A stretch of 10,848 nucleotides of DNA from Tatlockia sp. (GCA_013698215.1 JACCVJ010000211.1:1-10848), one strand, 5' to 3'; positions 1 through 6,789 are shown, counted from the first letter of the stretch. Notes: generated by a model from the sequence alone, not told the origin. Numbers and translations are program-made.

Positions 1-1662
1 CAGGCGATCGCAACTCGTGAAGGAAGCGATACCAGTAATAGCCAGTTGCAAGCAGATATTCAAGCCATTTTAGCTACGGGTTTATTTGTCAGCGCCCAAG
101 CAATTACAACTACCAACCCCACCGGAATCGATGTAGTATACGCGGTAGAACCTGTAGTAGTAAAAGCTATTCAACTAAGCAATGCCAATGTACTCTCAGC
201 AAATATCGCCCTAGGCTTCTTTCAACCCCAAATTGGTCAAGAGATTAGCCCAGAAGCTATCAACCAAAGCCGAGTAGCAATTGATAAATGGTATGCCACA
301 AATGGTTACTTAGCCGCCAAAGTATTAGCAATAAACCCCAATTCCCAAGGAGTGCTAACAATAGACGTAGTTGAAGGCATTGTTAGTAGTGTCAAATTCC
401 GCTTTCTTAATAAAGATGGCAATCCTACTGACTCGCAAGGAAATCCTATTAAAAGCCGGACTACGGAGGAGTTTTTGCGCCGTGAAGTGCGATTAAAGCC
501 GGGGGATGTGGCAAGAAGTCTTACGATTGAGCAAGATTTGCGTCAATTATACCAACTAGGGCTGTTTAGAACCGTTAATGTTGCCTTAGTCGAAACAGGT
601 CAACAAGTTGATGTCATTTACGATCTCACCGAAAAACCTTCCCGGAGTGTAAGTCCTGGGGGTGGGTACGACGACGATACCGGAATTTATGGCACGATCA
701 ACTATCAAGACTTTAATATTAGCGGCATTAATAATTCTGTAAATGTAGACTTGCAATTTAGCCCCCGTGACTTGCAATTTGAAACTACCTTTATAAGCCC
801 CTACCGCGCCAGCGAACCAAATCGCCCAGGTTACGAAGTTAATGTATTTCGCCGTCGGGGAACATCACCAACTTTTGACGGCAATATCGATTTAGCTAAT
901 GGTAGCAATCCCCGCGAAGGACGCTACGGCGGTGGTTTTAGTCTTAATAAACCTATTGATGATTGGCAGACATCGTTAGGGCTAAACTATACTCGCATTA
1001 GTATCCGCGATCGCGATGGTAATATTTCCCCCACTGACGAATTAGGCAACCAGCTTTCTTTTAGCGGTACAGGCATTGACGACTTAACCACCCTATCAGT
1101 TAGCGCCATTAAAGACGAACGCAACGACCGTAGCAATCCAACTCAAGGCTCGATTCTTAGTCTTAGTACCGAACAATCAATTCCGATTGGTCAAGGGGAT
1201 ATTACAATGAATCGGTTGCAAGCAAATTATATCCAATACTTTCCGGTACAATTACTCAATAAAAGAAATATAGAGGTATTAGCTTTTAATCTCCAAGGTG
1301 GGACTATTATCGGCGATTTGCCACCCTATGAAGCTTTCAACTTAGGTGGGCTTGATTCGGTTAGAGCTTATGGAGATTCGGAAGTTGGTAGCGGACGCTC
1401 TTATATTTTAGCTTCTGCGGAGTACCGCTTTCCAATTTTTCAGCCTGTAGGGGGCGTATTGTTTGCAGACTTTGCTACAGATTTGGGTTCGGGCGATACG
1501 ATACTAGGGGAACCTGCGGAAGTCCGAAGTAAGCCAGGTACGGGCTTTTCTTATGGTGCAGGGTTGCGAGTAGAATCGCCTGTTGGATTATTACGGGCAG
1601 ATTTTGGTATCAACGATCGCGGTGAAAGTCAAGTACAATTTGGGATTGGACAAAGGTTTTAG
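1..1662 (+). CDS. Omp85/BamA-family outer-membrane assembly protein, 5'-truncated by the window edge
   Basis: The frame is open from base 1, so the gene begins outside the window. The TTG at position 46 is not a convincing start because it falls inside a POTRA domain. The visible 553 residues contain the end of one POTRA domain (about 1-53), a second (about 54-127, ending IDVVEGIV) and a third (about 128-212, with the typical LYQLGLFRTVNV segment). A 16-strand-type barrel follows. The barrel holds the family motif GGLDSVRAYGD (about 449-458), a variant of the VRGF/Y loop-6 signature, and ends in FGIGQRF with the terminal Phe expected of outer-membrane barrels. Family knowledge: such proteins fold and insert other barrels, or translocate substrates, in the outer membrane; cyanobacterial forms carry three POTRAs. 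Which paralogue this is (BamA-like or TPS-like) cannot be decided without the N-terminus. The kinase gene follows 52 nt downstream on the same strand. Confidence 0.93.
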   Translation, partial: QAIATREGSDTSNSQLQADIQAILATGLFVSAQAITTTNPTGIDVVYAVEPVVVKAIQLSNANVLSANIALGFFQPQIGQEISPEAINQSRVAIDKWYATNGYLAAKVLAINPNSQGVLTIDVVEGIVSSVKFRFLNKDGNPTDSQGNPIKSRTTEEFLRREVRLKPGDVARSLTIEQDLRQLYQLGLFRTVNVALVETGQQVDVIYDLTEKPSRSVSPGGGYDDDTGIYGTINYQDFNISGINNSVNVDLQFSPRDLQFETTFISPYRASEPNRPGYEVNVFRRRGTSPTFDGNIDLANGSNPREGRYGGGFSLNKPIDDWQTSLGLNYTRISIRDRDGNISPTDELGNQLSFSGTGIDDLTTLSVSAIKDERNDRSNPTQGSILSLSTEQSIPIGQGDITMNRLQANYIQYFPVQLLNKRNIEVLAFNLQGGTIIGDLPPYEAFNLGGLDSVRAYGDSEVGSGRSYILASAEYRFPIFQPVGGVLFADFATDLGSGDTILGEPAEVRSKPGTGFSYGAGLRVESPVGLLRADFGINDRGESQVQFGIGQRF

Positions 1663-1714
1663 CGGCGAAGAAGGCGATCGCGATAAAATGCAAAGAGCGT
1701 AGAATTGAAAATTA

Positions 1715-3169
1715 ATGATAGCTGGCAAAACACTACAAGGCGGAAAATATACCTTAGAACAAGAACTAGGGCGCGGTGGTTTTGGCATAACATTCAAAGC
1801 TACTCATCACTATCTAAATCAGGTAGTAGTAATCAAAACCCTGAATGACACCCTGCGGCGCGAAGCCCAATTTGCCAAGTTTCAAAGCCAGTTTCAAGAT
1901 GAAGCCCGAAGACTCGCCTCTTGCGTCCATCCAAATATTGTCCGAGTAAGTGACTTTTTTATTGAAGACGGATTGCCTTACATGGTAATGGATTATATAC
2001 CAGGGGCAACTTTAGACTTGGTAGTATTCCCTGATAAACCCTTACCTGAAGCAAAGGCGATTCACTATATCCGCCAAATCGGCGCAGCTTTGCAAGTAGT
2101 ACATCAAAATAATTTACTGCATCGAGATATCAAGCCGCAAAACATTATTCTGCGTCAAGGTACAGAAGAAGTAGTATTAATTGATTTTGGCATTGCTAGA
2201 GAATTTACACCAGGTTCAACTCAGACTCATACAGGGATGGTGTCTGAAGGTTACGCACCGATTGAGCAGTATCTTTATCAAGCCCCCCGTACCCCCGCTA
2301 CCGATGTTTACGGAATAGCTGCAACTATGTATGCGTTACTTACAGCCAAAGTTCCTGTAGCGGCTTCTTTGCGCGATCGCCTTCCTTTACCTGCTCCTAT
2401 TGACTTGCAACCCCAGCTAAGTAAGTCTCTAAGTCAAGCTGTAATGCGCGGTATGGCGGTAGAAGCACGGTTTCGTCCTGCCACTATTTCCGAATGGTTG
2501 GCGCTGCTTCCTGCCCCTATTAAAGCTACTCCTGTGGCTTCAGCCCAAGTAGCAACTGTTGCGTTAATTCCCCAGCACCACAAAAAACCCGATCGCGTAA
2601 CACCTACAGCCCCTGCTAGGGCAATTTTGCCCATCAAAAAACCTTCCTTTCCTTGGTTACTAGTTGGTGGCGGTGTTGCTTTAGCAGCAATTTCAGGTGT
2701 GGCTTTGAGTGGGGTTTTATCTAATTATTCGCAGCAACCCAACTCTGTACCTGTTGTAATACCTTCACCGGCAGTTAGAGAGACGACACCGCCCCAAGTA
2801 GAAGCTAGTCCTACACCAAATTTAAGCACAACACCCAATAGAGAGCAGCAAACAACGCCAGATCCCACTTCTATTGTTACTCCTTCTCCTTTAGCAACCG
2901 ATTCACCCATTCCTAGCGATGATCCTTCGCCATCATTGCGGGAGAAATTTCGGGAAATCCGCCGTAAGAGATCGCAGTCTCCAACTCCTATAGAATCTCC
3001 AACTCCTGTAGAATCTCCAACTCCGATTAATGAAAACCCTGATGTAGTTGTACCTACTGAAGAAATCCCCCCATCTCCCGAAATCACCGATGACTTGCAA
3101 AATGATGATTCTGGGCGGCAAAAACCAGATAAAGAAGAAAAGGCAGATCGTAAAGACGAAAACGATTAG
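1715..3169 (+). CDS. Membrane-anchored Ser/Thr protein kinase (SPK/PknB-like)
   Basis: 484 residues from ATG. The N-terminal kinase domain (about 11-265) is complete: Gly loop GRGGFG (19-24), VVIK lysine K41, alphaC Glu E63, catalytic HRDIKPQN (136-143), DFG (157-159), and the activation segment GYAPIEQY (179-186), which replaces the animal APE motif as in cyanobacterial SPKs. The DVYG Asp is 197. A proline-rich linker leads to one hydrophobic helix (about 312-335, rich in Gly/Ala/Val). After it come about 145 residues of Pro/Thr/Ser-rich sequence with a short PTP(I/V)ES repeat, then an acidic-basic tail (REKFREIRRKRS at 409-420 and a Lys/Asp/Glu-rich end). Inferred topology: kinase in the cytoplasm, tail outside, with no recognisable sensor fold. 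All catalytic residues are present, so it should be active. The targets are unknown. No strong Shine-Dalgarno precedes the start; a 4-codon ATG mini-frame (1688-1702) lies just upstream. Confidence 0.95.
   Translation: MIAGKTLQGGKYTLEQELGRGGFGITFKATHHYLNQVVVIKTLNDTLRREAQFAKFQSQFQDEARRLASCVHPNIVRVSDFFIEDGLPYMVMDYIPGATLDLVVFPDKPLPEAKAIHYIRQIGAALQVVHQNNLLHRDIKPQNIILRQGTEEVVLIDFGIAREFTPGSTQTHTGMVSEGYAPIEQYLYQAPRTPATDVYGIAATMYALLTAKVPVAASLRDRLPLPAPIDLQPQLSKSLSQAVMRGMAVEARFRPATISEWLALLPAPIKATPVASAQVATVALIPQHHKKPDRVTPTAPARAILPIKKPSFPWLLVGGGVALAAISGVALSGVLSNYSQQPNSVPVVIPSPAVRETTPPQVEASPTPNLSTTPNREQQTTPDPTSIVTPSPLATDSPIPSDDPSPSLREKFREIRRKRSQSPTPIESPTPVESPTPINENPDVVVPTEEIPPSPEITDDLQNDDSGRQKPDKEEKADRKDEND
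2978..3028 (+). repeat. In-frame 18-bp tandem repeat coding SPTP(I/V)E in the kinase tail
   Basis: Two near-identical 18-bp units (2978-2995 and 2996-3013) and a partial third (3014-3028) begin TCTCCAACTCC and encode SPTPIE, SPTPVE and SPTPI (kinase residues 422-436). The unit length is a multiple of three, so copy-number change would keep the frame. The segment is probably a flexible extracytoplasmic spacer. Strain-to-strain length variation would be expected. Confidence 0.8.
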
Positions 3170-3179
3170 CTAAATTCAA

Positions 3180-4016
3180 TTACTCATCTTGAGTAAAATA
3201 ACGATCTAAGAAATTGAGGGCATGGTTGCGAAGTTCGTAATATTCTTTTGAGTTTCGCATAGACGAGCGATCGCGCGGATGATCGAAAGGTACATCTAAT
3301 ATCTCCCCAATAGTTGCTTCGGGGCCATTTGTCATTAAGACAATGCGATCGCTCATATAAATTGCTTCATCAACATCGTGGGTAATCATCATCACCGCTT
3401 GGCGTTGGTTTTCCCAAATATCTAATACTTGGCGCTGCAATTTGCCGCGTGTTAAAGCGTCTAATGCCCCAAAAGGTTCATCCATTAATAGCATTTTGGG
3501 ACGAGTAGCCAAAGCCCTAGCAATGCCGACTCTTTGCTTCATCCCACCAGAAATCTCATCAGGATACTTATCCGCTGCCGCGTTTAAATTCACCATCGCA
3601 ATGTGTTCGTTAACGATGCTAATTTTTTCGGGACGGGTGGCATCTTTTAATACTTCATCTACGGCTAATCTAATATTTTCTCGTACCGTTAACCAAGGTA
3701 ATAAAGAGTAGTTCTGAAACACCATCATCCTCTCTGCGCCTGGTTTGCGAATGGCTCTCCCTTCTAGAGTTACTAAACCAGAAGTTGCTTTTTCTAGTCC
3801 TGCGACAATTTTTAGCAGCGTAGATTTACCGCAGCCAGAATGACCAATTACTGAGATAAATTCATTTTCTTTGATAGTTAAATTAATCCCATTTAATACT
3901 ACAGATTCTTTGCCATCGGGTGCGGGGTAAGATTTAATCAGATTTTCTACTACTAAAAATTCTCCAGTATCGAAGTTAGAGCGATCGCTATTTTTTGTCG
4001 ATGATAGTTGGCTCAT
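3180..4016 (-). CDS. ABC importer ATP-binding protein, NrtD/CmpD/SsuB type
   Basis: 278 residues with every nucleotide-binding motif intact: Walker A GHSGCGKST (58-66), Q-loop VFQNYSLLPW (Q101), signature ISGGMKQR (155-162), Walker B LLMDEPFGALD (176-186) and H-loop THDVDEAI (H213). The FQNYSLLPW and GGMKQR wording is typical of nitrate/bicarbonate/sulfonate/taurine importers, and no binding-protein domain is fused to it, so it is NrtD-like rather than NrtC-like. It is the last gene of the importer operon, 21 nt after the binding-protein stop, with AAAGGG as a reasonable ribosome-binding site before the ATG. Only 10 nt separate its stop from the convergent kinase stop, and I see no terminator hairpin between them. 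Role: powers import through the permease at 5562-6407; it probably works as a homodimer because no second ATPase gene is present. The substrate is not revealed by this subunit. Confidence 0.93.
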   Translation of the reverse strand: MSQLSSTKNSDRSNFDTGEFLVVENLIKSYPAPDGKESVVLNGINLTIKENEFISVIGHSGCGKSTLLKIVAGLEKATSGLVTLEGRAIRKPGAERMMVFQNYSLLPWLTVRENIRLAVDEVLKDATRPEKISIVNEHIAMVNLNAAADKYPDEISGGMKQRVGIARALATRPKMLLMDEPFGALDALTRGKLQRQVLDIWENQRQAVMMITHDVDEAIYMSDRIVLMTNGPEATIGEILDVPFDHPRDRSSMRNSKEYYELRNHALNFLDRYFTQDE

Positions 4017-4037
4017 ATTTCCCTTTAAGTAATAATT

Positions 4038-5450
4038 TTATGAAAAAAAGAAAGATTTGGGGCGATTAGTACGGATTTCAAAACTGTTGAGATAGCCAAC
4101 AGGATCACTAGGGTCAAAGGCTTTTTTATCAATAAATACTTCAGCGCTTTCAATTTTGTAATCTTCTTTGGGGCATTCTATGCCCATTTCTTCGGCAATT
4201 TCGCGATAAAGGTCAGTTCTCCAAGCTTTACGGGCTACAGTTTGGGCATCCTTGGGAACTTCGGGTATTTGTCCCCACCGCGCCGCTTGCGTCATCAGCC
4301 AAATACTTTCTGATTGCCACAAAAAAGTAGAATGATCCCCAGGGATTTTAGCTAAATTATCAGGCAAGTCAAAGAAAACAGTTGTATCAGGCGATCGCAC
4401 TGTCCGATCTTTGCCATCAAAGCCGCCATAATTATAATTCCCCACAATCGCCGCGCTGGTTAATTTTGGGTTAGCGCCTGTATAAGACTTTTGAGCGATA
4501 ATTTTGGCAATTTCTGGACGATTTTCAGTCTTTGAGCAATACTGACAAGCTTCAATCATTGCCTTAACTAAAGAGCGATAAGTTTTTGGGTTTTCATCAA
4601 TAAAAGATTCCATTACCGCCAGTAGCCTGTCTGGGTGTCCTTGCCAAATCTCTCTACCTTGGGCAAAAGTAAAGCCAATCCCCTCGTTACCGCTAATTGC
4701 CCGTGTATCCCAAGGTTCAGCTACCATATAAGCTTGCATCGCCCCAATTCGCATATTTACTAGCATCTGCGGCGGTGGCACAATAATTATCCGAAATTCT
4801 TGATAAGGATCTACCCCAGCGGCGGCGGATAGATAGCGGACAAAATACTCATAAATAGCCGAACTCAGCACCACCGCCCAGACTCTTTCTTCGGCGGGAA
4901 TGTTATCAAAATAGCGGCGAAAATCTCGTCCAAATTCTTCCAAGTTTCCGTTATATTCTCGCCAAGGACGCAACCCCGATTCCCACATTGCTTTATTCAT
5001 CGTCAAAGCATTGCCGTGACGGTGAATAGTCATTGCTGCACATAAAGGAGCTTGTCTTGCGCCTTCTGCGCCGTCTCTAGCATTAGTTACCGCTCCACAT
5101 ACTACCGGGGAAGCATCCAAACGCCCGAAAATTATGCCATCGCGGGATGTCCCCCAACTAGCTTCTCGACTCAGAGTTACATTCAAGCCATACTTGCGAA
5201 ATAAACCTTTTTCCCAAGCCACAGCAAAGGGAGCGCAGTCATTTACGGGTACATAGCCGACAGTAATATTAGGCTTTTCTAAAGTCTTTGCATCTACAAC
5301 AGGTTCTATAGCTAAAGCCGCCTCTGATAGCCCTTGAGGAGCGCGATTAGCATTAATAGCACAGGAAGAAACAGCCATACTACCCGCCGTCGCTCCAATG
5401 CCTTTAATGACACTTCTACGACTCCAACTGTTTTGGTAATTGTCGTTCAT
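4038..5450 (-). CDS. NrtA/CmpA-family ABC substrate-binding lipoprotein with Tat signal, substrate unknown
   Basis: 470 residues. The N-terminus has a twin-arginine motif (SRRSVIK, 10-16), a short hydrophobic stretch and a lipobox-like VSSC with Cys30, so export should be by Tat followed by lipid anchoring. Family marks: ITVGYVPVNDCAPFAVAWEKGLF (in pieces 62-84), ASWGTSRD (97-104), VPPPQM (224-229), MVAEPW (242-247) and a C-terminal WRTDLYREIAEE/FDPSDPVGYLNSFEI region. From memory of Synechocystis NrtA, the ligand-contacting Trp-Gly of ASWGT is kept (W99, G100). However, the GTHDMW segment that carries a nitrate/bicarbonate-contacting His reads SSAIYEYF here (196-203), and the Gln of NGQAI is Asn147 (HGNAL). 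Those changes argue against simple assignment as NrtA or CmpA. It is the middle gene of the operon, behind a repeat-containing 111-nt gap. Candidate ligands are cyanate, nitrite, another small anion or an organic solute; none is proven. Confidence 0.9.
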   Translation of the reverse strand: MNDNYQNSWSRRSVIKGIGATAGSMAVSSCAINANRAPQGLSEAALAIEPVVDAKTLEKPNITVGYVPVNDCAPFAVAWEKGLFRKYGLNVTLSREASWGTSRDGIIFGRLDASPVVCGAVTNARDGAEGARQAPLCAAMTIHRHGNALTMNKAMWESGLRPWREYNGNLEEFGRDFRRYFDNIPAEERVWAVVLSSAIYEYFVRYLSAAAGVDPYQEFRIIIVPPPQMLVNMRIGAMQAYMVAEPWDTRAISGNEGIGFTFAQGREIWQGHPDRLLAVMESFIDENPKTYRSLVKAMIEACQYCSKTENRPEIAKIIAQKSYTGANPKLTSAAIVGNYNYGGFDGKDRTVRSPDTTVFFDLPDNLAKIPGDHSTFLWQSESIWLMTQAARWGQIPEVPKDAQTVARKAWRTDLYREIAEEMGIECPKEDYKIESAEVFIDKKAFDPSDPVGYLNSFEIRTNRPKSFFFS

Positions 5451-5498
5451 GTTTGGTTATTGATATAGATAGAAATGGCGTTGCAGATTAGATGTATA

Positions 5499-5542
5499 GA
5501 TTTTCTGTAGAGACGTTGCAGATTTTCTGTAGAGACGTTGCA
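5499..5542. repeat. Two perfect 22-bp tandem units between permease and binding-protein genes
   Basis: Units 5499-5520 and 5521-5542 are identical over all 22 bases and include the core GTAGAGACGTTGCA. A weaker 11-bp echo (CGTTGCAGATT) sits at 5479-5489 and matches 5514-5524. The copies lie only in the spacer and do not enter either gene. The core resembles short intergenic repeats that I recall being scattered through many cyanobacterial genomes, probably non-autonomous and of unknown function. Confidence 0.85.
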
Positions 5543-5558
5543 CTGCAACGTCTCTACA
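5528..5558. repeat. Perfect 31-bp palindrome (15-bp arms, 1-nt centre) after the permease stop
   Basis: The left arm TGTAGAGACGTTGCA (5528-5542) and right arm TGCAACGTCTCTACA (5544-5558) are exact reverse complements around a single C at 5543. In the operon mRNA this forms a very stable hairpin starting 3 nt after the permease stop codon. On the minus strand it is not followed by a U-run, so it is not a classic terminator; on the plus strand five T residues follow (5559-5563). It overlaps the second 22-bp tandem unit. A likely effect is 3'-end protection or partial termination, letting permease and binding protein be made in different amounts. Confidence 0.85.
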
Positions 5559-5561
5559 TTT

Positions 5562-6407
5562 TTAAGAAATTCTAGGGCGATGAGTAACGAAAGTTTCAAT
5601 TTTTCCTAAAGCGTAATCCAGCACTAAACCAGTTACGCCAATCACTAGCACTGCCAAAAATACCGAGTTCAAGTTTAAACGACTCCATTCATCCCAGACA
5701 AAAAAGCCGATTCCCACACCGCCAGTTAGCATCTCAACAGCAACAATTACTAGCCAAGCAATCCCTAAACTAATTCGCAAACCCGTGAAAATGTAAGGTA
5801 AACTTGCAGGCAAAATTATTTTAGTAATTTGTCTCCAACGCGGCATCTCCAAGACTCGCGCCACATCTAGGTAATCTTTGTTGACACTGGAAACTCCTAG
5901 AGCCGTATTGATAATTGTCGGCCATAACGAGGTAATGAAAATTACAAAAATCGCTGAAGGGTCAGCTAAATTAAAAATTGCTAGAGAAATCGGCAGCCAA
6001 GCTAAAGGGGATACAGGTTTGAAAATTTGAATAATTGGATTAAGTGCCAATAGTGCTTGCTTGGACATTCCAATTAAAAACCCTACAGGAATAGCGACTA
6101 ACGCACCCAACGTAAAGCCAATTAATACCCGCCGCAAACTAGCTAGTAACAACCAACCTAAACCTAAATCTCCAGGCCCGCGACGATAAAAAGGATTTAA
6201 GATATAGTCTAAGTTTTCTACAAAGGCTTGGGCGGGAGTAGGCATTAAGTCTGTTAAAAAAGTTGCCACAAACCACCAAAGGATAATTACCCCCAAAAAC
6301 CCTGCTAAAGGCAATAAAATCGCCTCTTTAATAATTGCTGGTTTTGTACGTTTCCAGGCAATTTGCCCAGCAACCGCCAAGGCTGCAAGATTAAGTTGCA
6401 ATAGCAT
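5562..6407 (-). CDS. ABC importer permease, NrtB/CmpB/SsuC type
   Basis: 281 residues from the ATG at 6407. An in-frame TTG at 6440 would add 11 residues, but the ATG is preferred because GAGGAG lies 6 nt before it (6414-6419). Hydrophobic helices are visible at about 29-51, 93-114, 151-170, 210-230 and 247-267. The block PIIQIFKPVSPLAWLPIS (about 124-141), followed by SAIFVIFITSLWP, is characteristic of the nitrate/bicarbonate permease group. The cytoplasmic coupling loop (EAA-like) is DVARVLEMPRWRQITKIILP (181-200), ending in the usual LP. This protein forms the homodimeric inner-membrane channel. It is the first gene of the operon, directly behind the riboswitch leader; in nrt, cmp and cyn operons the binding-protein gene normally comes first, so the order is unusual. 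Confidence 0.93.
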   Translation of the reverse strand: MLLQLNLAALAVAGQIAWKRTKPAIIKEAILLPLAGFLGVIILWWFVATFLTDLMPTPAQAFVENLDYILNPFYRRGPGDLGLGWLLLASLRRVLIGFTLGALVAIPVGFLIGMSKQALLALNPIIQIFKPVSPLAWLPISLAIFNLADPSAIFVIFITSLWPTIINTALGVSSVNKDYLDVARVLEMPRWRQITKIILPASLPYIFTGLRISLGIAWLVIVAVEMLTGGVGIGFFVWDEWSRLNLNSVFLAVLVIGVTGLVLDYALGKIETFVTHRPRIS

Positions 6408-6413
6408 TTGATA

Positions 6414-6419
6414 CTCCTC
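6414..6419 (-). promoter_or_regulatory. Ribosome-binding site GAGGAG that decides the permease start
   Basis: On the minus strand GAGGAG sits 6 nt before the ATG at 6407, an ideal spacing, whereas the upstream in-frame TTG (6440) has no such site. The flanking bases can fold into a small hairpin, TACTC (6433-6429) with GAGTA (6416-6412), that would partly hide this site. Whether that hairpin takes part in regulation is untested. Confidence 0.75.
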
Positions 6420-6522
6420 AGAAATAGAGAGTAGGTACAACAGACGTGAGTAATACCAACTAGGAATACTGATGAGTTCAAATCATTTTATAAAAATGTG
6501 TTGAATCTCCAATTTTCCCCCA

Positions 6523-6646
6523 ATGCCGACGAAGTTAGCTGACGGGCTAGGACTGAGAGATGTCCTTCTGCTAAAAATGCAGATACGCCCCAAACTGTGG
6601 TTCCTCCGTTCTATCCTTATCATTGCTTGAAAAGATAGATTTGGCT
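6523..6646 (-). promoter_or_regulatory. ydaO/yuaA-class cyclic di-AMP riboswitch in the importer leader
   Basis: Reading the minus strand, the conserved blocks of this class appear in order: GCC (6645-6643), CGGAGGAACC (6608-6599), TTTGGGG (about 6594-6588), ATCTGC (6584-6579), CCGTCAGCTAAC (6545-6534) and GGC (6527-6525). Pairings I could check by hand: TCTATC 6639-6634 with GATAGA 6615-6610; CGGAG 6608-6604 with CTTCG 6534-6530 (includes one G-U); GGGC within 6591-6587 with GCCC 6547-6544; TCTGC 6583-6579 with GCAGA 6571-6567; AGGAC 6566-6562 with GTCCT 6553-6549. Several pairs differ from the Thermoanaerobacter ydaO RNA as I remember it yet keep pairing, which is covariation evidence. The outermost P1 looks short (three clear pairs). 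Most studied members switch genes off when c-di-AMP binds. No clear intrinsic terminator follows, so the output mechanism is undecided. Confidence 0.87.
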
Positions 6647-6667
6647 AATATACTCAAATTTCCTTGC

Positions 6668-6696
6668 ACTGTATCCTATGATTTTTGATTAGTCAA
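6668..6696 (-). promoter_or_regulatory. Sigma-70 type promoter of the riboswitch-importer operon
   Basis: The minus strand reads TTGACT (6696-6691), a 17-nt spacer and TACAGT (6673-6668): five of six and four of six consensus matches with ideal spacing. The start would fall near 6661, about 15 nt before the first conserved riboswitch base, giving a leader of about 255 nt to the permease ATG. No GTA-N8-TAC (NtcA) site was found by eye around it. Confidence 0.65.
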
Positions 6697-6738
6697 TGTA
6701 TCCAAAGGAGTAGGATGAGGATAAATTGCTGGTTTTGG

Positions 6739-6767
6739 TTGAGTGGCGTTATCAGTTAGCTTATATA
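6739..6767 (+). promoter_or_regulatory. Candidate promoter of tex
   Basis: TTGAGT (6739-6744), a 17-nt spacer and TATATA (6762-6767), or TATATT at 6764-6769 with 19 nt. The start would lie near 6775, leaving a very short leader before the ATG at 6790. The assignment is by consensus match only. Confidence 0.45.
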
Positions 6768-6789
6768 TTCAATTATTTTAGATTCGCTT

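Larger units (their letters stand above)
6408..6789. other. 382-nt divergent intergenic region: leader, riboswitch and two back-to-back promoters
   Basis: From right to left this gap holds the tex promoter (about 6739-6767, +), the importer promoter (6668-6696, -), the c-di-AMP riboswitch (6523-6646, -) and a roughly 115-nt tail down to the permease start. The tail is A/T-rich with a weak CATTTT/AAAATG hairpin (6484-6498) and the ribosome-binding site. No protein-coding frame of note was seen in it. Confidence 0.8.

Noticed and set aside
46..48. TTG as the start of the Omp85 gene
   Set aside because: The frame stays open to base 1 and the residues before and after belong to one POTRA domain, so the true start is outside the window.
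2725..3087. Minus-strand frame with a GVGDSTGVGDS repeat
   Set aside because: It is the antisense reading of the kinase tail repeat; composition bias alone keeps it open.
5499..5558. CRISPR-like array
   Set aside because: The two units abut directly with no spacers, and no cas gene is nearby.
6523..6646. Guanidine-I (ykkC) riboswitch, which also precedes NrtA-like transporters
   Set aside because: Its core blocks do not line up, whereas CGGAGGAACC and CCGTCAGCTAAC in this order match the ydaO class.
6441..6789. NtcA-binding site (GTA-N8-TAC) that would support a nitrate role
   Set aside because: Only near misses were found, for example GTA-N8-TAG near 6450; no exact site near the operon promoter.
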